The notes under the pieces are model-generated. The model was not told the origin of the DNA, did not search any database, and worked only from the letters and a program-made list of their open reading frames with translations. The position numbers were made by a program, and so were the translations under genes. From Intestinimonas timonensis (GTDB lineage Bacteria > Bacillota > Clostridia > Oscillospirales > Oscillospiraceae), in NCBI RefSeq assembly GCF_900626145.1, contig NZ_LR130817.1, positions 124,386 through 132,002 of the forward strand: 7,617 nt of DNA. The letters run 5' to 3'. Shown here piece by piece: positions 1 through 6,091 of this stretch. Within the stretch, counting starts at the first letter, position 1. Every line of letters begins with the position of its first letter.

Positions 1-56
1 ATTGTGAGCTTGTCCCGCTGAAAAACGCTCATTGTCCAATAAAAATCGACTCAGAG

Positions 57-94
57 AGAGTCCCGAGGAATTGTTTCCCCGGGGCTCTTTTTTT
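57..94 (+). terminator. Rho-independent terminator
   Basis: AGAGTCCCG (57-65) pairs with CGGGGCTCT (80-88) with one T-G wobble, and GGAA with TTCC can extend the stem inward. A run of seven T follows directly (88-94). The T-run lies only on the plus-strand side, so it ends transcription coming from left of the window. The gene it serves is not visible: positions 1-21 read as a short open stretch ending in TGA, too little to call a coding end. Confidence 0.85.
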
Positions 95-256
95 ATTGTT
101 TTCACACATGGAGCCTCGATATTGCCTCTAATTTTCACTTCTAATAACTTTTTGGAGTTTTTTGTGGGGAAGCGTGAGGTTCGTTTGAGAAGACCGTTTT
201 CGTGGGACAGGCGACGGTTTTCGGAAGGACGATCACATGGTATCTAAGATAATTAG
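95..256. other. Intergenic, T-rich, no gene seen
   Basis: This lies between the terminator and the repeat array. An open frame starting at TTG 32 crosses it but also runs through the terminator stem, has no ribosome site and no recognisable motif, so I do not call it. The stretch holds the motif TTTTTTGTGGG (158-168), repeated exactly at 7164-7174, and a variant at 197-209. The outer boundary of the Tn7-like element should lie here or just after, but I cannot fix the base. Confidence 0.5.
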
Positions 257-275
257 CAATTTTTTCGAAAAATTG
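257..275. repeat. Short palindrome beside the repeat array
   Basis: CAATTTTT (257-264) and AAAAATTG (268-275) form an 8-bp inverted repeat around TCG. The left half begins with the same CAATTTTTT as the direct repeats that follow, so it may be a degenerate outermost transposase site. It could also be a chance AT-rich palindrome. Confidence 0.35.
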
Positions 276-278
276 AAG

Positions 279-400
279 CAAAAATTTGATTTAATTCAAA
301 ATTTTGCGGGTGCCATCGTCAATTTTTTGAGTTAATTCAGCTGTGACCGTCAATTTTTTGAGTTAATTCCATCGTGACCATCAAATTTTTGAGTTAATTC
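279..400 (+). repeat. Four direct repeats, likely TnsB-site array at a transposon end
   Basis: The core CAATTTTTTGAGTTAATTC occurs at 320-338 and 351-369, with one mismatch at 382-400, and as a 15/19 match at 279-297. Starts are spaced 41, 31 and 31 bp, near whole helical turns, so all sites face the same side of the DNA. The last two are preceded by GTGACC. Tn7-like and CAST transposon ends carry several same-facing TnsB sites of about 20 bp, and the neighbourhood holds tnsA and tnsB relics, so this is probably the tnsA-side end. No inverted copy of the core is seen near 7139-7236, so the opposite end is not shown. Alternatives are a regulator's operator array or plasmid-type iterons. Confidence 0.6.
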
Positions 401-417
401 GAGGAGGTGTCTTTGAA

Positions 418-693
418 ATGATGAGCATGGCCTGCTTTTTCTTAGCTGCTACTATTGTTCTCTTTGTCGACGGGTTTGAGGTGAAGGGGATCCGACTGAC
501 CAGCCGAATCATGCTGTACTTGACCGGATATATCATGCGCCCTGCCGCCGCTACGCTCTGGATGGTTGTCGTGCTGTACCTCGTAATGAAGTATCAAGTA
601 AAGGGCCTTGCTGTGGTCAGTGTGCTTATCGTGGCCTGCTGGATTGCCTGGATCATGGCGGTGGCGGAATCTATTACTGATGAGACCTGCTAA
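418..693 (+). CDS. Small multi-pass membrane protein, function unknown
   Basis: This is a 91-residue protein that I do not recognise. Hydrophobic stretches at about residues 2-17, 43-58 and 63-83 suggest three membrane segments, with a short basic loop (KGIRLTSR) after the first and an acidic tail (ITDET). The site GAGGAGGTG at 401-409 lies 8 bases before ATG 418; a second ATG at 421 is also possible. The gene begins 17 bases after the last direct repeat, so its promoter probably lies within the array. The next gene in the same direction is now the signal peptidase at 4111, about 3.4 kb away across two IS110 elements. The 3' end may have been changed by insertion: removing 680-2224 at a 7-bp repeat would give a longer tail ending DETERSPAGCWASNQ (stop at 2269-2271). 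Confidence 0.75.
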   Translation: MMSMACFFLAATIVLFVDGFEVKGIRLTSRIMLYLTGYIMRPAAATLWMVVVLYLVMKYQVKGLAVVSVLIVACWIAWIMAVAESITDETC

Positions 694-811
694 GTATTGT
701 CAAGAAGAAAAAGCAAACATTGTAAGTAGTTGAAAATCGGTGCACCTATTCAAGCCGCTTTGCATCTCAAAATGAAACGGCGGCCAGCCAACGCTATGCA
801 ACGCAATAAGA

Positions 812-2020
812 TCAGCTCTGTTCTAATGTTTCCAGATAGGCTTTCACTGTGGCGTAGTAGATCCGCAGGAATTTATTCGCGGATGCCATCATGTAGACGC
901 GGTAGGGTTTGCCTTCGGCTCGTTTTCTGTTCATGAACTGGTAAATTGGTTCATTCGGCGGCGAGTTTTGCAAATAGACGCTCATGACAAGGAATAGCGT
1001 CCGGCGTAGCGACGATGCACCTACCTTGCTCATGCTCTTGTGCCTACCGATCACATCACCAGAGTCATTCGGTGGGGCATCAATACCGGCATAGGCAACG
1101 AGTGCTTTCTTGGAGTAAAAACGGCGAACATCCCCAATTTCAGCTATGAGCTGCGGCCCAAGAGTCGGGCCAACGCCAAACATGTCCATGACAACAGGAT
1201 ATTCCGGCAGCTGAGAGGACAGAGATTGCATCTCCTGTTTGAGCGCAGCAAGCGCAGCGGAAGTAGCGCTAAGCTGAGATACAGCCTGCTCCACAAGTAG
1301 CTTTGTAGTTTCAGATTTCGGCATGACACCAATATGTCCGCTGGCTTCATCGTAAATGGCGTGTGCTTTTTCTTCACTGAAGTTGTACCCATGCTTTCGG
1401 CACCACCGCCAGTACTTGTTCACGAATGACTTTAGGGGGCGTTCAGAGACGCATTCACAATGCCAAAACTCCGCTACGAAATCCACCCACTTCTCACTTC
1501 CGTCTGCACGGGCAGGGCTGTTAAACAGACGATTTGCATTTGGAAAGGTCATATCCAACAAGGAAATCAGATTGTTCTTCAACACAGTCTGCACCTTGGA
1601 ATACTGTCGGTACTGGCGATAGCAGTTCTTCAGCAACAGCCGAGTATTTTCCTCCGGGATATATCTCGGCAAGGTAAGCCAGCGATCAAGGCCATAGTTC
1701 GCCAGCTTTATAGCATCCTTCCGGTCGGTCTTGACACGCCTCAAATCATTGTTCCCGTAGCCATGCACCAGCTTTGCATTGACAACGGAAACATATAACC
1801 CTGCGTCGTGAAGCAGCTTTGCCACCGGCGCATGGTAGTTCCCTGTGGCCTCCATGACCACACGAGTCTCACCGTTCAGGCTTTTGAGCCGCCTTGCCAG
1901 CTCGCTCAGTTCACTGTCGGTGTGACGCACTTCAAAGGGTGAGATGACAACCTCTCCAAAGGGACGCATGACGGCAATCGTGCTCCTGCCTTTGGAGATG
2001 TCAATACCTACAGAGTTCAT
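812..2020 (-). CDS. IS110-family DEDD transposase
   Basis: This 402-residue enzyme is expected to cut and join DNA at its ends and target under guidance of an element-encoded RNA. The N-terminal RuvC-like domain shows GIDIS with D7, MEATGNY with E57, and KTDRKDA with D99 and D102, a full DEDD set. A middle region of about residues 120-270 is largely helical. The C-terminal Transposase_20 domain has a helix-hairpin-helix (FGVGPTLGPQLIAEIGD, 281-297), AYAGIDAP, and NDSG, whose S320 is the probable nucleophilic serine. I chose ATG 2020 because GGGAGG lies 8 bases upstream on the minus strand and MNSVGIDIS is the usual family start. The frame is open nine codons further (2047) but that start lacks a ribosome site. 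The gene appears intact, so the copy may be active. Confidence 0.93.
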   Translation of the reverse strand: MNSVGIDISKGRSTIAVMRPFGEVVISPFEVRHTDSELSELARRLKSLNGETRVVMEATGNYHAPVAKLLHDAGLYVSVVNAKLVHGYGNNDLRRVKTDRKDAIKLANYGLDRWLTLPRYIPEENTRLLLKNCYRQYRQYSKVQTVLKNNLISLLDMTFPNANRLFNSPARADGSEKWVDFVAEFWHCECVSERPLKSFVNKYWRWCRKHGYNFSEEKAHAIYDEASGHIGVMPKSETTKLLVEQAVSQLSATSAALAALKQEMQSLSSQLPEYPVVMDMFGVGPTLGPQLIAEIGDVRRFYSKKALVAYAGIDAPPNDSGDVIGRHKSMSKVGASSLRRTLFLVMSVYLQNSPPNEPIYQFMNRKRAEGKPYRVYMMASANKFLRIYYATVKAYLETLEQS

Positions 2021-2132
2021 GTATCTGCCTCCCATACGAATTTGCAACCGGAATCCATCTTTTTTCTCATTGCCGATTCAATCTATTGGGTGACGCGAAC
2101 TCTATGGCTCAACCTGCTCAAAGCGAACACTG

Positions 2133-2215
2133 CAATAAGAGGGATGGCTGACAGTCTTATCAACGGACATCTAAGCCCAAGGAGGTGATGGTCAGCCAGT
2201 TGCTCCCCTTATTGT
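2133..2215 (-). ncRNA. Candidate bridge RNA stem-loop of the first IS110
   Basis: On the 5' side of the minus-strand transposase, TGGCTGAC (2145-2152) pairs perfectly with GTCAGCCA (2191-2198). The stem continues past a 5-base bulge (2199-2203) through GGGA with TCCC and, after one mismatch, CAATAAG (2133-2139) with CTTATTG (2209-2215). The 38-base loop contains GGAGGTGATG on the plus strand. A minus-strand TACAAT at 2211-2216 could be a -10 box, placing a start near the foot of this stem. IS110-group elements such as IS621 encode their bridge RNA between the element end and the transposase start, so position and direction fit. The rest of the RNA would run towards 2021. No guide-target match was tested. 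Confidence 0.45.
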
Positions 2216-2236
2216 AGCTTAGGCATGAGACGGAAA

Positions 2237-2261
2237 GAAGCCCAGCCGGATGCTGGGCTTC
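2237..2261. repeat. Perfect 10-bp hairpin between the two IS110 elements
   Basis: GAAGCCCAGC (2237-2246) and GCTGGGCTTC (2252-2261) pair perfectly around CGGAT. On the plus strand no T-run follows. On the minus strand CTTCTTTCC follows, only weakly terminator-like. It lies just outside the inferred end of the first IS110, so it may belong to the original target site or to the former 3' end of the membrane-protein gene. Confidence 0.6.
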
Positions 2262-2314
2262 CAACCAATAATTATTGTAATAGGAGATTCCTGTAATATG
2301 AGAAAATCCGGCGT

Positions 2315-2343
2315 TTGAACAAAAAAGGACACTCCCTTACAAT
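2315..2343 (+). promoter_or_regulatory. Promoter of the second IS110 transposase
   Basis: TTGAAC (2315-2320), a 17-base spacer and TACAAT (2338-2343) form a near-consensus sigma-A promoter about 70 bases before the transposase start. Confidence 0.65.
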
Positions 2344-2377
2344 CAAAGTACACGAACAGGGTCAAAGCCCTAATAAA

Positions 2378-2387
2378 AACGTACGTT
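2378..2387. promoter_or_regulatory. 10-bp palindrome in transposase leader
   Basis: AACGTACGTT is a perfect palindrome between the promoter at 2315-2343 and the start at 2411, a plausible operator position. GGG (2359-2361) and CCC (2368-2370) also form a tiny inverted repeat around TCAAAG just upstream. No regulator is known to me. Confidence 0.25.
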
Positions 2388-2410
2388 GAGATTGAAAGGA
2401 AGTATCCAAA

Positions 2411-3694
2411 ATGAGTGTAACACAGAACGAGAAAATCCGTCAAGTCACAGAAACAACAATGGTCATTGGTGTGGATATTGCCAGCGAGATGCATTGGGCC
2501 GGAGCGTTCGACTGGCGCGGTTTGGAGCTTGGTAAGGCAGTCAAGTTTGAGAACAGCGCAGAGGGCTTTCGGTTCTTCCTGCATTGGCTGTCAGAATTGG
2601 CAGCCGAACAGAAGAAAAGCAGCGTCATGGTAGGGCTTGAGCCCACAGGACACTACTGGTTCACCCTGGCAGCGTACCTGCAAGGAAGCAGTATTAAGCT
2701 GGTGCTGGTCAATCCATACCATGTGAAGCGCAGCAAAGAACTGGACGACGGACATCCCAGCAAGAGCGACAAGAAGGACCCCAAGACAATCGCAAAGCTG
2801 GTGCTGGAAGGGCGCTATGCATTCCCATATATCCCACAGGGGCTGTATGCGGAACTGCGAGTTGCCATGAACTGCCGCTGGAGAGTACAGAAAGAGCTCA
2901 CTTCAGTGCAGAATCAAATCCAACGTTGGCTGAAGATCTACTTTCCAGAACACAAAACAGTATTCGGAAAATTTGAGGGCATGGGAAGTATGGCGCTGCT
3001 TCATGCAGCACCGTTTCCTTCCGATTTAATCGCTTTAGGTGTGGATGGAATCAACCAGATATGGCGACAGATGAAACTGCGCTGTGTTGGCCTGAAACGG
3101 GCGCAAAGGGCCTTTGAAGCGGCCAAAAACAGCGTAGGATGCACAACGGGGATTGAAGCGGCCCGCATGGAGCTGCAAATTCTGCTGGAGGATTATGACG
3201 TGAAACTTCAGCAGTATGAACGCATCATGGAGGTTGTGGAAAGCCTGTGCGGGCAAATCCCAGAGGCAGAAGAGCTGCTTCAAATCAAAGGGATCGGTCT
3301 CACCACTGTCGCTGGCATCTTTGCCGAAGTTGGAGACATTCGGCGCTTCTCATCCCCTCGCCAACTGCAAAAGCTGGCAGGACTCGCCATCACGGAAAAC
3401 AGTTCCGGAAAGCATAAAGGCCAGACGGAAATTAGCCGGCGAGGGAGAGCACATCTGCGTGCAATCCTGTTCCGAGCGGCGATGCCACTGGTGGCGAAAA
3501 ATGAGGAATTTCAAAAACTCCATCAGTATTTTACGACAAGAGCAGAAAACCCATTGAAGAAAATGCAGTCGATGATTGCGATATGTTGCAAGCTGCTTCG
3601 GGTGTTCTATGCAGTGGCCATAAAAGGCTGTGCATACAGTGCAGAAAAAATGCTTGCTGACATCCACAGAAACCAGCCGCTGAAAGCGGCGTAG
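2411..3694 (+). CDS. IS110-family DEDD transposase (second, divergent type)
   Basis: This is a 427-residue enzyme. The RuvC-like domain shows GVDIAS with D22, LEPTGHYW with E77, and KSDKKDP with D120 and D123. A long helical linker of about residues 150-285 leads to the Transposase_20 domain, with helix-hairpin-helix IKGIGLTTVAGIFAEVGD (292-309), KLAGLA, NSSG with S332 as probable nucleophile, and RAHLR. AAAGGAAG lies about 10 bases before ATG 2411; a later ATG at 2459, nearer the usual family start, lacks as good a site. It is not a close copy of the transposase at 812-2020: length and linker differ and only the family motifs are shared, so two unrelated insertions are likely. The frame is intact, with GCCGC/GCGGC forming a small hairpin over its last codons. 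Confidence 0.93.
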   Translation: MSVTQNEKIRQVTETTMVIGVDIASEMHWAGAFDWRGLELGKAVKFENSAEGFRFFLHWLSELAAEQKKSSVMVGLEPTGHYWFTLAAYLQGSSIKLVLVNPYHVKRSKELDDGHPSKSDKKDPKTIAKLVLEGRYAFPYIPQGLYAELRVAMNCRWRVQKELTSVQNQIQRWLKIYFPEHKTVFGKFEGMGSMALLHAAPFPSDLIALGVDGINQIWRQMKLRCVGLKRAQRAFEAAKNSVGCTTGIEAARMELQILLEDYDVKLQQYERIMEVVESLCGQIPEAEELLQIKGIGLTTVAGIFAEVGDIRRFSSPRQLQKLAGLAITENSSGKHKGQTEISRRGRAHLRAILFRAAMPLVAKNEEFQKLHQYFTTRAENPLKKMQSMIAICCKLLRVFYAVAIKGCAYSAEKMLADIHRNQPLKAA

Positions 3695-3704
3695 TTCGCT
3701 TACA

Positions 3705-3963
3705 GGAAGCGTCTCTCTGTTGCGTCGCGGAAGAGACTCACACCGCTTCCGTTTAACTTGATTCCACAGGTATAAATACAGAGCCGGTAGTTGGTCAATG
3801 AATTTCACCATTAGAGCTTAGACTCGGTATAGGAGAACGACTGACACCACTTTGCAGGCAAGCAGGACGAAGGAATGTAGGGCAACGACCCTGATAGATA
3901 TGGGAGGTTTGCTGCTGCGAAAGATGTGGTTTACCGTATGGCCTGTCATCCAGAAACCACTGG
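3705..3963 (+). ncRNA. Candidate guide-RNA region 3' of the second transposase
   Basis: The 416 bases between the transposase stop and the next gene have no credible coding frame but much pairing potential. GGAAGCG (3705-3711) pairs with CGCTTCC (3744-3750), enclosing GTCTCT/AGAGAC. GCAGGCAA (3854-3861) pairs with TTGC..CTGC (3909-3918, 2-base bulge), enclosing AGGG/CCCT. GTGGTTT (3926-3932) pairs with AAACCAC (3954-3960), in competition with TCCAG/CTGGA (3949-3963). IS1111-type elements carry their seekRNA downstream of the transposase, so a guide RNA here is a reasonable inference. A pure transcript-end or untranslated region is the alternative. Confidence 0.4.
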
Positions 3964-4110
3964 ACGCGGGCTTTGCTGTACCCATTTTTCGCCGGAACCG
4001 ATACTTGATGCTGTTCCTGCCTGTATCCTGCTCTGTATGAATTTGTGAAATCCTGCGAAAACGCAAGCATCAATGAGAAAAACTAAGATTATTTAGGGAG
4101 GTGAAAAAAG

Positions 4111-4506
4111 ATGAAGCGGCTCGGTGATGATCGATACACTGTGCGGGACTGGGTTGGACTGCTGCTCTGTGTGGTGTTCGTTTTTTCTGTCATAGTTTGC
4201 GGTCTGCGGATCGCCATCGTTGTGGGCCCGTCCATGCAGCCAACGCTTGCAGACCACAGCGTTCATATTACGGTTCCGGACCACGAACCAGATGTGGGTG
4301 ACATTGTGACCTTCTGGCATAGAGGCACCCTGCTTATCAAGCGCATTGTGGCCGGCCCTGGTGATACAGTGGACCATTGGGGAGACACTCTCTGTCTTGG
4401 TCATGGTCAGTACTATGTCGTAGGCGACAACCGCAGCAACTCCAGGGACTCCAGGTCGTTCGGGCCGATTGACGCAGACGATATCACAGGGCGGTTGTTA
4501 TTCTAA
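4111..4506 (+). CDS. lepB: Minimal type I signal peptidase (S26)
   Basis: This is a 131-residue membrane-anchored serine protease expected to cleave signal peptides outside the membrane. One N-terminal membrane segment (about residues 14-36) is followed by GPSMQPTL with catalytic Ser41, the VGDIVTF box, KRIVAGPGD with general base Lys77, and VVGDNRSNSRDSR (103-115). The Ser/Lys pair marks the bacterial type. It lacks the large insertions of E. coli LepB and has no C-terminal membrane segment, so it is near the shortest workable form. AGGGAGGTG (4095-4103) gives a strong ribosome site 7 bases before ATG. Its stop TAA overlaps the AAGGAGG of tnsA1, implying coupled translation. No secreted substrate is visible; the membrane protein at 418-693 is the only envelope-related neighbour. 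The name lepB is generic; a conjugation-type TraF-like role cannot be excluded. Confidence 0.9.
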   Translation: MKRLGDDRYTVRDWVGLLLCVVFVFSVIVCGLRIAIVVGPSMQPTLADHSVHITVPDHEPDVGDIVTFWHRGTLLIKRIVAGPGDTVDHWGDTLCLGHGQYYVVGDNRSNSRDSRSFGPIDADDITGRLLF

Positions 4507-4517
4507 GGAGGTGGTAT

Positions 4518-4901
4518 TTGGAACGAACAGGCGAACGCACCAGGGACATCCGATTTTTCAGCAACAAAAATGGCGACATCGTATGCCTGCACAGCAAGTG
4601 GGCCCGTGACTATGCTAAGTGGCTCGAGACCCAGCCATGGGTGCAGAGCTACGAGGCCGGCTGTCCTTTAGATGCTGACATCATGGGCCGCATATCACGG
4701 GCGGGCATACGCACGGACTACATGCAGGCCGGATGGGCTACTGACTTCTTGATTTGCTATGCAGACGGACACAAGGGGGTGAGAGAACTTGTTCAACAGC
4801 AGCAGCTAAAGAAAAAAGCTTATGTGGAGCGTCTGGAGCTATCCAGGCGATATTGGGCGGCGACGGACACAGAGTGGATGGTGGTGATCGTGGACATGTA
4901 A
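4518..4901 (+). CDS. tnsA: TnsA-like endonuclease, first of a tandem pair
   Basis: This 127-residue protein resembles the nuclease domain of TnsA, which cuts the non-transferred strand in Tn7-type transposition. It starts with TTG at 4518, 4 bases after AAGGAGGTG (4505-4513); no ATG competes, and MER matches the start of its paralogue. It aligns along its whole length with the protein at 4954-5340, roughly one third identical. Shared points are an FFS-KN start, PWV-SYE (40-46), TDF (75-77), DGH (83-85), and RLELSRRYWA (105-114). Putative catalytic acids are D76 (TDF) and E90 (REL), but the earlier acid aligns as D31, where the paralogue has E31. The ExK lysine is V in both copies. The C-terminal DNA-binding domain of E. 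coli TnsA is absent, so that role may lie elsewhere. Confidence 0.68.
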   Translation: MERTGERTRDIRFFSNKNGDIVCLHSKWARDYAKWLETQPWVQSYEAGCPLDADIMGRISRAGIRTDYMQAGWATDFLICYADGHKGVRELVQQQQLKKKAYVERLELSRRYWAATDTEWMVVIVDM

Positions 4902-4953
4902 TAACCAACTCTGATCACAAAACACAATAATTATTAGACAGGAGGAACATTAA

Positions 4954-5340
4954 ATGGAACGCCCCGAAGATCGCAAGGTTCTTTATAAGTTTTTTAGTCA
5001 CAAAAATAACCGCAATATGTATGTACACAATCGAGGTGCCATGGAGTATGCCGCAGATCTGGAGGAAGCTCCGTGGGTTAAAAGCTACGAGACCAATGTA
5101 ATCCTTGCCCCTGACCGCCTCTCCCGTATCCCGATGCATGTTTCTGATGAAGATTTGTCGACAGAGTGGACCACCGACTTTGTCATAACTCACGTCGACG
5201 GACATCGGATCGTCAAGGAAATCGTGCCAAAAAAATGTATGGCAGATGTATCGTACCTTATGCGTCTTGAAATGTCCCGCCGGTACTGGGCCTTGGATGA
5301 TGATGGAACCCAGTGGATGATCGTGTCTGTCAATGACTGA
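4954..5340 (+). CDS. tnsA: TnsA-like endonuclease, second of a tandem pair
   Basis: This is a 128-residue paralogue of the preceding gene, with AGGAGG (4940-4945) 8 bases before ATG. Putative active-site residues of the restriction-endonuclease-like fold are E31 (MEYAADLE), D75 (TTDF) and E89 (KEIV). Valine stands where ExK enzymes have lysine, with K93 and K94 close by as possible substitutes. The end RLEMSRRYWA (104-113) followed by WMIVSV is typical of clostridial TnsA-like proteins as I know them. The stop overlaps the tnsB start by 8 bases, so TnsA2 and TnsB were coupled. The 52-base gap before this gene carries CAATAATTATT (4925-4935), also found at 2266-2276. Together the two genes suggest a heterodimeric TnsA or one active and one structural subunit (inference). 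Confidence 0.7.
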   Translation: MERPEDRKVLYKFFSHKNNRNMYVHNRGAMEYAADLEEAPWVKSYETNVILAPDRLSRIPMHVSDEDLSTEWTTDFVITHVDGHRIVKEIVPKKCMADVSYLMRLEMSRRYWALDDDGTQWMIVSVND

Positions 5341-6091
5341 TCCATTACGCTTTGTGTGTAGGCTTGGAGCCGTTTTCAGAATTTTGAAAGCGACTCAAGC
5401 CGGCTACTGGCTCATTAACTGTGACTCTCCCTCTCCCCCATTTTTCGATGTGGCCCTTGAAGGATATGAGCGGGTGCCTGCGCCGGAAAGCTGGATGATA
5501 GATTGCCCGACAACTCCAGCGCAGGCTACCCGCCTGCAAATGATACAGCCTCTGCTCAATTGCGAGGACTGCATCTCTGACAAGTCTCTTAGATACCGGA
5601 TGGCAGCAGATGCTGCCCAGCAGCACCAGACCACAACACGACGCATCCTGCACCTATATTATAGGTATCTTGCAACAGGACGGGTCACAGCCAAAAAGCG
5701 GACAAAAAGCGCAAACACAGACAACCATATGATAGAACAAGCCATCCGTAGATACTATTACGGATCTAAACGCCTGTCGCTCAGAGCTGCCTACGAGATG
5801 ATGCTGCTGGAGGATTATGTGGGCCCAGATGGAGAGCTGGACAGCGATGCTCCCACATGGTCGCAATTCCGGCATTACTACTATGGGCACGGGTTTCATC
5901 GACGCCCTCAAAAGATCATTGCCCGGGATGGCCTTACAAAATACCAGCGGGACCACCGGTCGGCGTGGGGATCATCTGCCGAATGGCGGCCACAGCCGGG
6001 ATCGTACCAGATGGATGCGACACAGGCGGATATCTACCTGGTGTCCCGACAGGACAGATCCATCGTGGTATGCTCGATGCAGCACCAATGA
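5333..6091 (+). pseudogene. tnsB: TnsB transposase, truncated before the DDE core
   Basis: An intact TnsB (about 600-700 residues) is the DDE recombinase that binds transposon ends and joins 3' ends to target DNA. This frame gives only 252 residues. An N-terminal part (about 1-90) leads into a DNA-binding region with TTRRILHLYYRYLATG (101-116) and a second helical segment around 130-165, then PTWSQFRHYYYGHGF (174-188), all usual in TnsB. The RNase H-like domain has just begun at SYQMDATQADIYLVS (224-238), D228 being the first catalytic Asp, when similarity stops after DRS (241-243). The last residues to the TGA at 6089-6091 are out-of-frame resolvase DNA. The second Asp, the Glu and the C-terminus are gone, so no catalysis is possible, but end binding might persist. 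ATG 5333 lies inside tnsA2; there is no strong ribosome site, so translation is likely coupled. Confidence 0.8.

Larger units (their letters stand above)
687..2231 (-). mobile_element. IS110-family insertion sequence (first copy)
   Basis: The element holds one DEDD transposase gene on the minus strand with a long structured non-coding leader on its 5' side, the arrangement of the IS110 group. No terminal inverted repeats are seen, as expected for this group. The limits rest only on the 7-bp direct repeat ATGAGAC at 680-686 and 2225-2231 and would give about 1.5 kb, a usual length. The repeat could be chance, so true ends may differ by tens of bases. Confidence 0.5.
2277..4093 (+). mobile_element. 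IS110-family insertion sequence (second copy)
   Basis: The element holds a plus-strand DEDD transposase with a short 5' side carrying a promoter and a long structured 3' side, more like the IS1111 branch, where the guide RNA lies downstream of the gene. The limits are inferred from the 6-bp direct repeat ATTATT at 2271-2276 and 4088-4093. Joining there would put CAATAATTATT directly before the signal-peptidase ribosome site, as is seen before tnsA2. About 1.8 kb is long for the family. A shorter element bounded by TCCGGCG (2307-2313) and its inverse CGCCGGA (3990-3996) is also possible. Confidence 0.4.

Noticed and set aside
32..247. 71-codon open frame from TTG
   Set aside because: It runs through a strong terminator, has no ribosome site and no protein-like motif.
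279..400. CRISPR array
   Set aside because: The intervals between repeats are about 12 bp and similar to each other, not unique spacers, and no cas gene is present.
698..2216. Circle-junction promoter from minus-strand TTGACA (698-703) and TACAAT (2211-2216)
   Set aside because: No choice of shared dinucleotide core near the ends gives a 16-18 base spacer; the repeat-based ends give 26.
3795..4073. Minus-strand frames of 82-92 codons in the 3' region of the second IS110
   Set aside because: No ribosome site and no family motif, over sequence with RNA pairing; they look like chance frames.
2061..4082. 12-bp inverted repeat TTTTTCTCATTG / CAATGAGAAAAA as ends of one element
   Set aside because: About one or two such matches are expected by chance in a window of this size, and neither side extends.
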